From Trachythela sp. YZ-2020 (lineage: Eukaryota; Cnidaria; Anthozoa; Malacalcyonacea; Clavulariidae), in NCBI GenBank assembly GCA_016169945.1, contig JADLSH010000335.1:682001-746000 (forward strand): DNA of 64,000 nucleotides, in the 5' to 3' direction. A program made the position numbers and the translations under genes. Below the pieces are notes generated by a model. The model was not told the DNA's origin. It saw only the letters and a program-made list of their open reading frames with translations, and searched no databases. This document shows positions 1 to 10,084 of the stretch, in pieces. Positions within the stretch are counted from its first letter, which is position 1. The number at the start of each line of letters is the position of its first letter.

Positions 1-117
1 AAATTTACTAATGGACCAAATGTACATGGAAAATGCATCTTTTTAGTGGCTTTGATATTTAAGCGGTCATATTAAAGTGACCACTCTGATTAGTTATTCA
101 CTGGCAAATTCAAGGAG

Positions 118-262
118 AAAGAGAGGCCACTGCTGACCAATTTCACATCTATTGGTAGACAATACGTGTCCTCTTCCACCAATAACTAAAAACAGTAAGA
201 ACCTCAGTCTTCAAGTATGTCAGCATCTCCATAGTAGATTTGTGGTGGACTGGTGGTCATAG
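118..262. repeat. dispersed repeat also present in a DDX3 intron
   Basis: This stretch resembles 48,722-48,855, where the same ordered blocks recur: a gaggccact start, a caccaataacta middle and a gtagatttgtggtgg end. It is therefore an interspersed repeat of unknown class. The rest of 1-448 shows no exon I can support. Bases 60-90 contain a short phrase like the interior of the pogo-like MITE at 3980-4500. Confidence 0.5.
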
Positions 263-448
263 CATATACTCAGACCAACGCTCTCAATAATATTTAAAAA
301 ATTCATTCAGCAAACTGGAGTAAACTCGGGTATTTATATAAACTATAGCTGTATACTGGTTGAGTATAATATACTGTCTCGAGCAATTATGTCCATCTGT
401 AGCTTCAACAAATACATACTAAAACACATTTCTTAATTCGTCCCTTAC

Positions 449-754
449 CTACTTCACCCGTTCCATTCAAAACTTTCCATGTAAAGACATCTTTTCCTAA
501 ACGGTTGCTTGCCACACATTTATAAAAGATCTTGTAAAATTTCTGTCCATTCACACGTAATTTATTTCCAACAATATCAGCAAACCCGAAGTTTGGGGTA
601 ATAAGACGCCATGCATGTTTCTCACGTCTGTATTTCCATTGAACAGTAGGCGATGGGTTAGCCTCATTCACTGTGCACACCAGATCCAAAGGTGTGCTCT
701 CCAAGGATTTTGTCCTATTTCGGTCAGGCTCCAGAATGTTGATTTTTGGCTTCA
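449..754 (-). CDS. Ig domain exon A
   Basis: This exon encodes one Ig domain of about 102 residues. The first Cys is in LVCTVNEANP, the core Trp in VQWKYRRE, and the second Cys in FYKCVASNRLG. The acceptor is a tacag just upstream of 754 and the donor is GTAAGG just below 449. Length is 306 nt, phase 1-1. Unlike B-E it occurs once, downstream of the triplicated cassettes. The LGKDVFTWKV end is typical of an I-set G strand. Glycosylation sequons are visible (NRT, NGT). Confidence 0.75.
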
Positions 755-829
755 CTGTATTATTCAAAAAGAATAAATATTGATGGCAAATTTCGAACAA
801 GGTACTAACTATCAAGCAAATCAATATTC

Positions 830-1158
830 AATGGACCATTCCCCTATTAAACTAACTTTTGATCTAGGAAATTGTATCAGTACAGCTGGAAAGAGCATCC
901 TAAGTTTAGTAAAATTGCAAAGTTTGGTTGCGAAATATTGTAAAATGTTTGGTGTTCACTTTTAAAAAAGTGGTAACCGTTTTCCGCGCGTAATATAAAA
1001 ATATACAAAATTTACCAAATTCACAGCGCTATATTTTCCACATTTTACAATATTTCGCAACCAAACTTTGCAATTTTACTAAACTTAGGATGCTCTTTCC
1101 AGCTGTACTGATATAATTTCCTAGATCAAAAGTTAGTTTAATAGGGGAATGGTCCATT
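830..1158. mobile_element. palindromic foldback MITE
   Basis: Arms of about 118 bp (roughly 831-947 and 1040-1157) are near-perfect inverted repeats around a roughly 90-bp loop. They start GGACCATTCCCC and end GGGGAATGGTCC. The equivalent positions in U2 (about 5824) and U3 (about 22927) are uninterrupted, so this is an insertion specific to U1. A copy with one arm plus the loop lies at 62738-62935 inside the DDX3 gene. There is no coding capacity. Confidence 0.85.
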
Positions 1159-1432
1159 AACAAATGTTTAGAGAAGAACAGGGCAAATAAATTGTTATCT
1201 TTCCTTTTTTGCTAATAGCCCTAATCTGGCAATACATGCTTGTTCCCGTTGACACCTAATTCATTCGCATATATAATTTAAATGCTGTTCACCTATATTT
1301 CATTCTATAGACGTTTTGCACCATCACGTGACTACATTCTAAAATCTTTGTATATCATTATAACAAGTATTCATAACAAATTTCAAGTCGATACAATTAT
1401 TCTCTCGGTAGTTAAGGTTTGAATAATTCTTA

Positions 1433-1448
1433 TTGCTGACGTCAGCAA
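1433..1448. promoter_or_regulatory. perfect 16-bp palindrome containing a CRE-type MARE
   Basis: The sequence TTGCTGACGTCAGCAA is a perfect palindrome containing TGACGTCA. It matches the known CRE-type Maf recognition element TGCTGACGTCAGCA. It is kept intact in all three cassettes (also 6106-6121 and 24998-25013), inside introns. Binding is inference. Confidence 0.35.
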
Positions 1449-2070
1449 CATATTTTCAAATGCCGTTAAAAGCTACGTTTTTTCTAAACCTAGCGCGAAA
1501 AGCTCAAGTTAGCTTTTAAAAGCAATATATAGTATCATAGTAAACAGAACATGGACATATGTAATAAAACACGTCTTTCCTTGAGCATTTGTTTTTGGCG
1601 GCCATGTTGGATGGTAGACGGATGCCATCAAACCTTCTTTGTTATGACTTGAAATTTGCTATGAATGCTTGTTATAATGACATGCAAAACATGTTAAGCA
1701 GCCAGTTTTATAGGTTGCACGTTAAAGATTTTACCATCTAGTCACGTGATGGTGCTAAACCTCTATACTTACATTATCGAAACCAGTGGCGTAAAAACCA
1801 CCGTTTCTGTTGGTGAGGAAAGTTACCTCATGAATTTCCGACAAATCCGCAATTCCCATTCAAATTTGGCTGTTTTTACGTTTAGCCATTTTAGACTTGG
1901 TGGAAGTACAGTAACGAGGGGCAAAGAGTACGAGATTGAAAAATCATATGATTCTTTTGTGATTTTTTTCTGTGATATAAAAAAATATATATTTTCTGAA
2001 GGTGTACGAGATTTAAATCAGTGATTTGCCCCTCGTACAGTACAATGCAATACAATACAAACACCCTTAC

Positions 2071-2349
2071 CCCAAATATTAAGCGAGAAATTCCGAGTAG
2101 TTGATCCATTCGTATTCGTCGCTGTGCATTGAAAGCTTGAGCCATTGTGAAGGGAATACTTTAGTTTGGAGATATGAAGTATAGCCGAACTACCATTCTT
2201 TATAATTTTAATTCCCATCTTGTTTTCCTGCCTGCAGTTAACTTCGGGTTTAGGATAACCAGTAGCCAGAATTTGTAGATGCAAGGTCTCCCCTTCTTTC
2301 AGAGATATCATGTTATGCGGAATATTTACGAATGTTGGTTTCACAAGAG
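2071..2349 (-). CDS. Ig domain exon B, copy 1
   Basis: Exon of 279 nt, phase 1-1. The acceptor is the AG before 2349 and the donor is GTAAGG below 2071. It encodes a 93-residue I-set-like domain beginning ALVKPTFVNIP and ending FSLNIWG. It is atypical: the expected first Cys is replaced in LHLQILATGYPKPE, the Trp position reads Cys (VNCRQENK), and the second Cys is normal (SFQCTATNTNG). Glycosylation sequons are visible (NGS). This is the only undamaged B exon: copy 2 is frameshifted and copy 3 is missing. Confidence 0.75.
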
Positions 2350-2677
2350 CTATGAAGGAAGAAAAATGGATTCAAGAGCAAGAATACGGCGTAATTAATT
2401 GTTAAAAGCATAGGTGTGCATGGAAAACTTGCCTGTTCGCTCGCAATTTCGCAAGCCGGTTAGCCGCACTGTTAAATAAATACATTGAAACTTAAATGAA
2501 AATTCTCAGCTCAGCGAGCGAAGCAAATGCATGTGATATTGCATGGCTATATATAAATGCTATCTATTCTTGGTTTTGTACAATGCCTACCTATAAAATC
2601 TATTTTTAACATCATTTCCAGCAATATAGTGGGGAAAGCAGCATTTTTTAGGACTCTGTATATTGCCCCATATTTAC

Positions 2678-2998
2678 CTTTCATTTTGAGACGGACTTGA
2701 TCTTGAACAGACCAGTCAACAACTCTTCTTTCTGCCTTACAGCCATACAGACCTTCGTCATTTTTACCGAAATTCTTGATCGTCAATTCACTTTTCTTCA
2801 TTAAATACCCAGAGTATGCGTTGATCCTCGAACCCCGCTTAATGTTGGCCTTGTTGGGTAAACGATCTTTTAAACCGTCTTTAGACCAACGAAGTTCATA
2901 CCGGCCTGACACTTCACATAATAATTTTACTTCAGCACCAAATTCGATAGAACTGTTTGGTTTGTTTATGATTTTTGGATACTGGAACGCCTTTCCAT
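2678..2998 (-). CDS. Ig domain exon C, copy 1
   Basis: Exon of 321 nt, phase 1-1, acceptor TTTTGTAG, donor GTAAAT. It encodes an Ig domain with first Cys in VKLLCEVSG, core Trp in LRWSKDG, and second Cys in the DEGLYGCKAE motif. Compared with copies 2 and 3 it has three extra residues after the KDGL turn. The intron immediately upstream on the sense strand is the satellite at 3018-3513. Confidence 0.8.
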
Positions 2999-3017
2999 CT
3001 ACAAAATTGAAATAAGA

Positions 3018-3513
3018 AGGGGTAAAAGGTAAGGTAAGGTAAGGTGTAAGGTAAGGTGTAAGGTAAGGTGTAAGGTAAGGTGTAAGCTAAGGTGTAAGCT
3101 AAGGTGTAAGCTAAGGTGTAAGGTAAGGTGTAAGCTAAGGTGTAAGCTAAGGTGTAAGGTAAGGTGTAAGCTAAGGTGTAAGCTAAGGTGTAAGGTAAGG
3201 GGTAAGCTAAGGTGTAAGCTAAGGTGTAAGTTAAGGTGTAAGCTAAGGTGCAAGGTAAGGTGCAAGGTAAGGTGCAAAGTAAGGTGCAAGGTAAGGTGTA
3301 AGGTAGAGGTAAGGTAAGGTAAAGTAAGGTAAGGTAAGGTAAGGTAAGGTAAGGTAAGGTAAGGTAAGGTAAGGTAAGGTAAGGTAAGGTAAGGTAAGGT
3401 AGAGGTAGAGGTAAGGTAGAGGTAGAGGTAGAGGTAGAGGTAGAGGTAAAGGTAAAGGTAAGGTAAGGTAAGGTAAGGTTGAGGTAAGGTAAAGTGAGGT
3501 GAGTTAAGGTGAC
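3018..3513. repeat. AAGGT-family minisatellite filling the D1-C1 intron
   Basis: Tandem AAGGT pentamers are mixed with 12-mers (AAGGTGTAAGCT and AAGGTGTAAGGT) and GGTAGA hexamers. The intron runs 2999-3548, so the array is about 90% of it, leaving roughly 19 nt at the 3' splice site and 35 nt at the 5' splice site. The sense strand is C/T/A-rich. The repetitive ORF at 2999-3289 is an artefact. Confidence 0.95.
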
Positions 3514-3548
3514 GTTAACCTAAGTTATACACTGTAGGTCCGACTTAC

Positions 3549-3845
3549 TTGTGAGAACTTTGAATCCTCCAACGGATTTTGTCTTGCCGCATACTTCACA
3601 ATAATACGATCCATGAGCATCAGCAAAGCTTATATTTGTCAAATTAAACACATTATTTTTCATTCTTAACTTCACTCCGTCCACAATCTTTTTTGTGTTC
3701 AATGTATTTGACAATTTCTGCCATAGTGTTGCATTAACATCAAGATTCTTCACCTGGCAATCTGCCTTGTACCACTCTCCAGAATATCGTTCATACTTAT
3801 ACTTATATGAAGATGGTTTTTCTCGCGTTAACCATTCTATATTGT
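3549..3845 (-). CDS. Ig domain exon D, copy 1
   Basis: Exon of 297 nt, phase 1-1, acceptor TTAAG and donor GTAAGT. It encodes an Ig domain starting DNIEWLTREK, with first Cys in YKADCQVKN, core Trp in TLWQKL, and second Cys in GSYYCEVCGKT. Sequons NAT and NLTN are present. It is slightly longer near the N-terminus than D2 and D3 because of an extra YK repeat before YERYSGEW. Confidence 0.8.
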
Positions 3846-3979
3846 CTTAATGAAGAAGAGTATTATGTCATTATTAGGGAGTAAAAACGCAGAATATGCT
3901 CAAAGAATCCGATAAACGATGCAATTTGGGCTTATTGGGAGGGGGCATACTGCAGGTGCGGGAGGCTTAATCATTATTA

Positions 3980-4500
3980 CAGTCGAACCTGTATTAAGCG
4001 GCACCGTATTAAGCGGTCACCCTTTGTTAAGCGGTCATGTGGCAAAGTCCCGAAAATTTCATAATAGAAATACTATTTAAGTGACCTTTATTGAACGGTC
4101 ACCTCTATTAAGCGGACGCGGTCACCTTTTCGACGGTCCCAAACTTAATTTTTCATTGTTTTGAAACTGTATTAAACGGTCAGTGGGAAGTAACTACAGC
4201 AAACATAATACAATATATAATTAAATCTTTATTCGGCAACATGTCGAAGTCTTTAAGTTTTGTTTATCTCATTACTCGAACTTCCGTAATCACTGAAAGT
4301 GTCAACAGTATTTTCAGTTCGTGTGCACGTATTGGCATGTGTATTGAAATGTATTACAGTTTAGTTCAAATTCAGTTATATTAAATGTTATATTTAAGCC
4401 GTGTGGTGATTTTCTACAAGACCTGTATTAAGCGGTCAACCTGTATTAAGCGGTCACTTGCGAAATCCCCGAGGGTGACCGCTTAATACAGGTTCGACTG
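3980..4500. mobile_element. pogo/Tigger-like MITE
   Basis: Terminal inverted repeats start CAGTCGAACCTGTATTAAGC and end with its complement. The target looks like TA: the empty site in U2 reads cattattatagcc, while here the right flank carries one substitution. CAGT-GAACCT termini with a TA target are typical of pogo/Tigger. The interior repeats TTAAGCGGTCAC many times. No transposase is present. A truncated copy sits at the same place in U3 (29376-29505). Confidence 0.75.
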
Positions 4501-4522
4501 TTTAGCCAAAACGCAGTAAGCT

Positions 4523-4578
4523 AGAATTGTAATATTTAACTTAATTCAGCTTTTGGGCTGCAATGTTTTATAAAATTC

Positions 4579-4609
<31 letters not shown>
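4523..4609 (+). mobile_element. short retroposon fragment with (ATCT)n tail
   Basis: An 87-bp insertion absent from U2. It ends in about nine ATCT repeats and is flanked by TAAGCT direct repeats at 4517-4522 and 4610-4615. A microsatellite tail plus target duplication points to a heavily 5'-truncated LINE or SINE 3' end. Confidence 0.65.
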
Positions 4610-4611
<2 letters not shown>

Positions 4612-4980
4612 AGCTCTATCCTGTCTGGTATGAAATTGTATTACCCATGCAGTGTGCTTCTAAGATATGATGGGGACTAACTCCTATTGGAGACGGGAGA
4701 CTGCCTATTTGAGATGTGAGCTTAATAGATAGTTTACGAATAACCTAAAGCAGATTTTAACGATTCATTGTGTATTTTCGTCTTAATAAAAGCTCATTTG
4801 ATATAATTTCGTCATTCATTTATACACTGAATCAACCTGCGGCTATATCTAAATATACTCCTTTAGCTTATTGGGTATTTTGAGGAGCCAACTCCATTCC
4901 TTACATGTATTTTTGCTGTTAAATCCCTAATAACGTTACAACTGATCATCACAGTAGTTACATAACTTTCTTAGTTATGT

Positions 4981-5121
4981 CTACCTCCTCCACAGGCGAC
5001 AGGGCATGCAAAAAGGGAGGGCACTCTCTTTCGCAATTCCCGCATTTCTCATTCCGCCCGTGCGTGCGCACCCTAATTTTGCAACCCGCTCCAACTAATG
5101 AAACGCCTGTGAAGGAGGTAG
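4981..5121. mobile_element. small inverted-repeat element
   Basis: CTACCTCCTCCACAGGCG at the left is answered by CGCCTGTGAAGGAGGTAG at the right (4981-4998 and 5104-5121). A homologue is in U2 near 22,093-22,232, so it predates the duplication. It is lost from U3 by the deletion that removed half the pogo-like MITE. From 5122 to 5692 I see no gene. Confidence 0.5.
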
Positions 5122-5692
5122 TAGTGATGTAATGTTTAGTAGTGTTACATAATGTTGTAAATGACGTTTTTTTGACAGATTTCGATTTTAAAACGTCTCT
5201 GTGATCGTTTCTGTGAGCTATAACTGTATAACTTGTTCGCGAAAATATGATTTCAGGTTTGTTGGAAAATTTGTTTATATTATTTAATCCAGTCCGGGTG
5301 CTTTGTTTTGACGAGCCAGCCCGTCTGAGCAGTCTCATGTATTAACGCGGGTGAAATTCTTCTAGGGAAAAAGAGCTAGCTCGGGTACCCGGGCTGGCTC
5401 GCCTCAATATAAACAGCCCTCGGCCTAATAGACATGTCGTAAAGTAAAACATTACGTGGGTGTGTGGCGGTCTTGGTTTCCCACCGCTCATAGACCAATC
5501 AAAACAAAGTGATGCCGCATTTTACGGATGGACCACATCGTTAGTAAGTTGTACTCGTTATCGCATGATATTGATAGCGGATTCTAATAATATACGCAAC
5601 GTACGCTCTCTGATCACAGAGCTACTGAGTTCGGTGGTTTAACCAAGGCATTTTACCAATAACACATCACAAAAATGTCTGTAGTAACTTAC

Positions 5693-5743
5693 CTGAATTG
5701 TTCCTGCAACCTTTCTCTTGATATCCATGTAGGCGAGAAATAA
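5693..5743 (-). CDS. candidate 51-bp micro-exon E, copy 1
   Basis: A 51-nt segment lies between an acceptor (ttcgcAG) and a strong donor (GTAAGTTACT). It is identical in all three cassettes (22795-22845 and 30046-30096). In phase 1-1 it has no stop and would encode about 17 residues containing HGYQEKGCRNNS as a linker before Ig domain D. A phase 0 reading is also open, and there is an internal ATG, so it could instead be a first coding exon. Transcript evidence is needed to choose. Confidence 0.45.
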
Positions 5744-6105
5744 CTGCGAAGTAAACAAATGCATGTATAACGACATGTATCCAAATTTCGAAAAAGGTAC
5801 TAACTATCAAGCAAATCAATATTCAATTAACAAATGTTTAGAGAAGAACAGGCCAAATAAATTGTTCTCTTTCCTTTTTTACTAATAGCCCTAATCTGGT
5901 TATACATGCTTGTTCCCATTGACACCTAATTCACTCGCATATATAATTTAAATGCTGTTCACCTATATTTCATTCTATAAACGTTTTGCACCATCACGTG
6001 ACTACATTCTAAAATCTTTGTATATCATTATAACAAGTATTCATAACAAATTTCAAGTCGATACAATTATTCTCTCGCGAGTTAAGAAGGTTTTAATAAT
6101 TCTTA

Positions 6106-6121
6106 TTGCTGACGTCAGCAA
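6106..6121. promoter_or_regulatory. CRE-type MARE palindrome, copy 2
   Basis: Second intact copy of TTGCTGACGTCAGCAA, in U2. Confidence 0.35.
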
Positions 6122-6564
6122 TATATTTTCAATTAAAAGCTACGTTTTTCCCAAACCTAACGCGAAAAGCTCAAGTTAGCTTTTAAAAGCAATATATAGT
6201 ATCATAGTAAACAGAACATGGACATATATAATAAAACACGTCTTTCCTTGAGCATTTGTTTTTGGCGGCCATGTTGGATGGTAGACGGACGCCATCAAAC
6301 CTTCTTTGTTATGACTTGAAATTTGCTATGAATGCTTGTTATAATGACATGCAAAACATGTTAAGCAGCCATTATTATTATTATTATTTCTGAATATTTA
6401 TACAGGATTAAAAAACTTCAGTCATTTACACAATATTTACAGCAAAATACAATGCAAGAACTGCTATCCACGTTTGTCCTGTAAAACCTCCGTCTCTAAT
6501 AATAAACAACTATTAAAAACTATGAAATATTAGTAATAATGTAAGATAATGAATTTTAAAAATG

Positions 6565-7887
6565 TTAAAAAAGATCCTTCAAGCCCTTCCTAAATTTATC
6601 GAGAGTTTGGACTGATCTTAAAGCTAATGGCAGAGTATTATACAATTTCGCTCCGCCAAAATAGAAACTTTGCTTTGCAACCTCCAGCTTCACGCGAGGT
6701 AATCTTAACATACAATTGTTATTTCTAGTTCCTTTTTCATGACTAATCATTGTAAAATACTCATCAAAAATTGGATTATGTATTTCCTGTTCCACACACT
6801 TCTTCACAAGCAGGCAGGATTCACATTTGATGACATCAATGATGTTTGGTACGTGTTCGCTGCGTATGATGCTCTTTGCACGTTTTTGAAGCGAAGTTAA
6901 CTTTTTCTTTTGTGTCTCTGTGGTGGTCATTTTAACGGTACTGCTATATGTTAATATAGGAAGTATTATCATCCTAAAGATCTTCAACGCTGCGTCGACT
7001 GTCAAATACTTCCTGACGCTTTGTAACAATCTGAGACGACCACTTGCCTTCTTGTACGCACAATCAAAATTGGTGTTCATTAGCAGGTGACTGTCCACAG
7101 TGTTACCCAGGTAAACGTATTCCTTGACAAAAGATATTTCAGTATTTTGATATTGGATTTTAAGATCTCTGCCATACTTACTAATCCTCTTAGATGTTCC
7201 AAGGAGCATTGCTTCTGTTTTGCCCTTTTTAAGGTTTAGTAAAAGTTCATTCTCTCTGCAGTATTCACCAATGTTTTCCATTTCCAGATTTAGTATATCC
7301 TCAATCGTGTTCACATCCTTGTTTGAATAATAAACAACAGTATCATCAGCATATGTGATCACATTTGAATACTGTATCCTATCTGCAATATCATTAAAAA
7401 ATACTATGAACAGCAGGGGCCCAAGAATTGAGCCCTGGGGAACACCACAGAATATAGGCTTCATATCGGATTGCACATTATTGATCTCAACAATTTGATT
7501 TCTGTTGAACAGATAATCGGTGAACCAGGTTAATTCGTTGCCCATAACGCCGTAAGACTCCAACTTGTTCAGCAATATGCCATGACCAATGGTGTCAAAG
7601 GCTTTACTGAGATCGATGTAAACAGCTCCCACAAATTTTCCACTATCTAACTCACGACGTATATTATCACACAGCAGCGTAGCAGCTAACTTGGTTGAAC
7701 GACGTTTTCGGAAACCATATTGACAATTATTCAGTAAGTTATTTCCTTCAAGATAGTCCAGGAGTTGCTTGTGCACAGCTTTTTCAATGAGCTTTGACAG
7801 TACTGGCAACACTGATATAGGTCGATGGTTTTCTAACAAGTTTGCGTTTCCAGATTTATAGATAGGTACAATTTTCGCAATCTTCAA
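6565..7887 (-). pseudogene. LINE reverse transcriptase, C-terminal part
   Basis: A 440-residue frame containing the RT domain. Fingers motif NHRPISVLPVLSKL, palm DLSKAFDTI, GVPQGSILGPLLF, catalytic YADD (ITYADDTVV), then the thumb and a C-terminal region ending with a KLYNTLP-type motif. Together these mark a CR1/L2-like RT. It continues the frame of the upstream endonuclease segment after an apparent one-base loss near 7887, so it is a piece of a broken ORF. Confidence 0.9.
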
Positions 7888-9143
7888 AGACTAGGTACCG
7901 TGCAGCTTTTGATTGATAAATTGATGACGTAGCATAAAGGACCGGAAATATACTTCGCGCAGTCTTTCAGCATTCCAGGTGGTAATTCATCAATACCAGT
8001 AGCTTTCGTGCGCTGCAGTGATCGAAGGTCTCGCTCAATCTGTACCTTCGATACGCACTTGAAGAAAAATCTCTTATCTGTCCTAACAGGGGGTGGCTTA
8101 ATGGATCTCCACACAAAATCAACAAATGGAATTGCTTTCGTCTTCAGCGAACAGATAACGTTTTTAAAATAGTGACTAAAGCTTTGTGCACGAACTTTAG
8201 CATCATCCCGTGACAAAGATGACAGCATTGACTTGGATGATTTATTTGGAAATATATTCTTAATACAGTCCCAGAACTTTTTAGGGTCACCACTCTTCTC
8301 ATTTAACAGATTACGATGATATTTCACCTTGGCATGTCGGACTTCGCTTGTGCACTTGTTGCGTGCCGTTTTGTAAGCTCTCCAGTCAACTGGATCCTTT
8401 GTTTGACGGGCTTTTCGCAATAACTTATCACGTTCATTCAACGAACGTTTCAGCTCGCTTGTTAACCATTCACATTTTCTTCCCTTTACCCGTTTCTCTA
8501 TTAAAGGAGCATGTTTACCAAACGTCTCTCCAAGAATGTTATTTAAGTAATCCAGTGCTTTATTTACGTCCAGAATTTCATATAGAGGTTGCCAGTTTAT
8601 GTTGATCATATCTGCACAAAGCTTATTATGATCGTAGTTCTTATAATCTCGGCATTTAATCATTCTAGGGCTGTAACGTTGGTTGTTAATTTTTCTTATA
8701 CAAGCAACCATGTCATGGTCGCTGAGAGATGTTGCTACAACGTCAACTGCAGATATATTTTGTGCAGCATTAGACAAAATCAAGTCGATTGTTGTTGACG
8801 ATGTCTCCGTTACACGAGTGCATTTCTTTATAAGTTGTTTAAAACCAAACAACTTAACGATCATCTTGAACATTGTTTTTGAGGACGTATCATTATAATT
8901 CACATTAAAATCGCCTATTAATATCGTTTCCTTGTTTTCTTTGTCAATAATGCGCAGATGGTCTTGTAATAGGTCGTTAAAGTTGGATTGGTGGTATTTT
9001 GATGTCTCAGGGGGACAATAGAAGCATCCAACGATGAAAGATTTTGCACTTTTCAAAAATATTTCAATCCATAAACACTCGATTGTAGTAGAATTTTCTA
9101 AGTCAGATCGCCGTTTAAATGAAATACCATCCTTCACATACAT
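7884..9143 (-). pseudogene. LINE endonuclease C-terminal half and linker to RT
   Basis: This 419-residue segment holds the second half of the APE-like endonuclease (ILIGDFNVNY, TIDLILSN, SLSDHDMV, the Asp/Asn and His residues of the exonuclease-endonuclease-phosphatase fold). A basic linker and the pre-RT segment follow (KATGIDELPPGMLKDCA). It starts after an apparent single-base loss near 9162 and ends at the frame break near 7887. Confidence 0.9.
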
Positions 9144-9694
9144 ACCAACTCCACCACCCTTCCACTATCACGATTTCGTGCGAGAAAAACATAGTCGCTC
9201 AGAGCATAGAGCTCCTCACATCCAGTCTCGTCGTCACCCGAAACATGCGTCTCTGATAGTGTAATGAGATCGATCTTTCCGTGGGAAGCAACAAACTCTT
9301 GGAGCATGTCGAAGTTGCTTGCTAGCCCTCTAATATTTTGATGCACAAACTTCATCCCCTTGTTCAAAAGAAAGTTTCCAAACTGTTCTCTTGTAAGTGA
9401 GCTTGGTCCAGGGCAGGATTCAATATCCCCACACATTAACAATAACACCATAAGCAAACTTCGCTGTTGGCATTTCATAGCAATACCTCTCTGCTGGCGA
9501 TAGACGTATAAAGACGAGTAAATGTAGGTTTCATTTGATCCTTCCTTATCAAAACCAATATTTAACCATTGCGGAAAACTATCGGTCGAGCAAAAACTCC
9601 ACTTTCTTGGCATAAGAACAAGACTCATAAAAATAATTGAAATCAACACGACTACCTTGCACGCCGCCATCACCGACACGGACAATAATTTCAA
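9134..9694 (-). pseudogene. LINE N-terminus with degenerate 2A-like motif and start of endonuclease
   Basis: The frame begins with a hydrophobic stretch (about residues 9-29). At about residues 85-93 it has GDIESCPGP preceded by a leucine-rich run. That matches the 2A ribosome-skipping motif D(V/I)ExNPGP except that the critical Asn is Cys. The endonuclease follows (FVHQNIRGLASNFD, SETHVSGDD). 2A and 2A-like motifs at LINE N-termini are known. This one is predicted to be weak or inactive. A second ATG (MAACK) sits 8 codons in. Confidence 0.8.
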
Positions 9695-10084
9695 TAATCA
9701 CCCGACACGGACAATAATTTCGCCAGTTTTATAGGTTGCACGTTAAAGATTTTACAATCTAGTCACGTGATGGTGCTAAACCTCTATACTTACATTATCG
9801 AAACCAGTGGCGGAAATCCACCGTTTCTGTTGGTGAGGAAAAGTTACCTCATGAATTTCCGACAAATCCGCAATTCTCATTCAAATTTGGCTGTTTTTAC
9901 GTTTAGCCATTTTGGACTTGGTGGAAGTACAGTAACGAGGGGCAAAGATTACGAGATTGAAAAATCATGTGATTTTTTGTGATTTTTTTCTGTGATTTAA
10001 AAATATATATATTTTCTGAAGGTGTACGAGATTTAAATCGGTGACTTGCCCCTCGTACAGTACAATGCAATACAACAGCCTTAC

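Larger units (their letters stand above)
788..5782. repeat. tandem duplication unit U1
   Basis: This is the most compact copy of the triplicated segment and carries exons B1, C1, D1 and E1. Unit edges are marked by AAATTTC at 788, 5783, 22885 and 30136. Sequence outside the outer edges is unique, so this heptamer could be the junction microhomology. U1-specific insertions are the palindromic MITE 830-1158, the pogo-like MITE 3980-4500 (shared in truncated form by U3) and the ATCT-tailed fragment 4523-4609. Between about 1200 and 2070 there is no exon, only conserved intron. Confidence 0.85.
6371..9721 (-). mobile_element. near-full-length LINE, CR1/L2-like, interrupting U2
   Basis: A minus-strand non-LTR retrotransposon, bounded by comparison with the empty site in U1 (about 1702, agcagcc/agtttt). 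The 3' tail is (AAT)n on its sense strand (6371-6388). The 5' end carries two copies of CCGACACGGACAATAATTTC 29 bp apart (9673-9692, 9702-9721), like 5'UTR monomers. It encodes an APE-type endonuclease and reverse transcriptase in one ORF now split into three frames by two apparent single-base losses. Target duplication is at most GCC. It is probably a recently dead copy. Confidence 0.9.

Noticed and set aside
2999..3289. 96-codon HLTLHLSL-type ORF
   Set aside because: Artefact of the 12-mer repeat in the D1-C1 intron. The same applies to 28199-28606.
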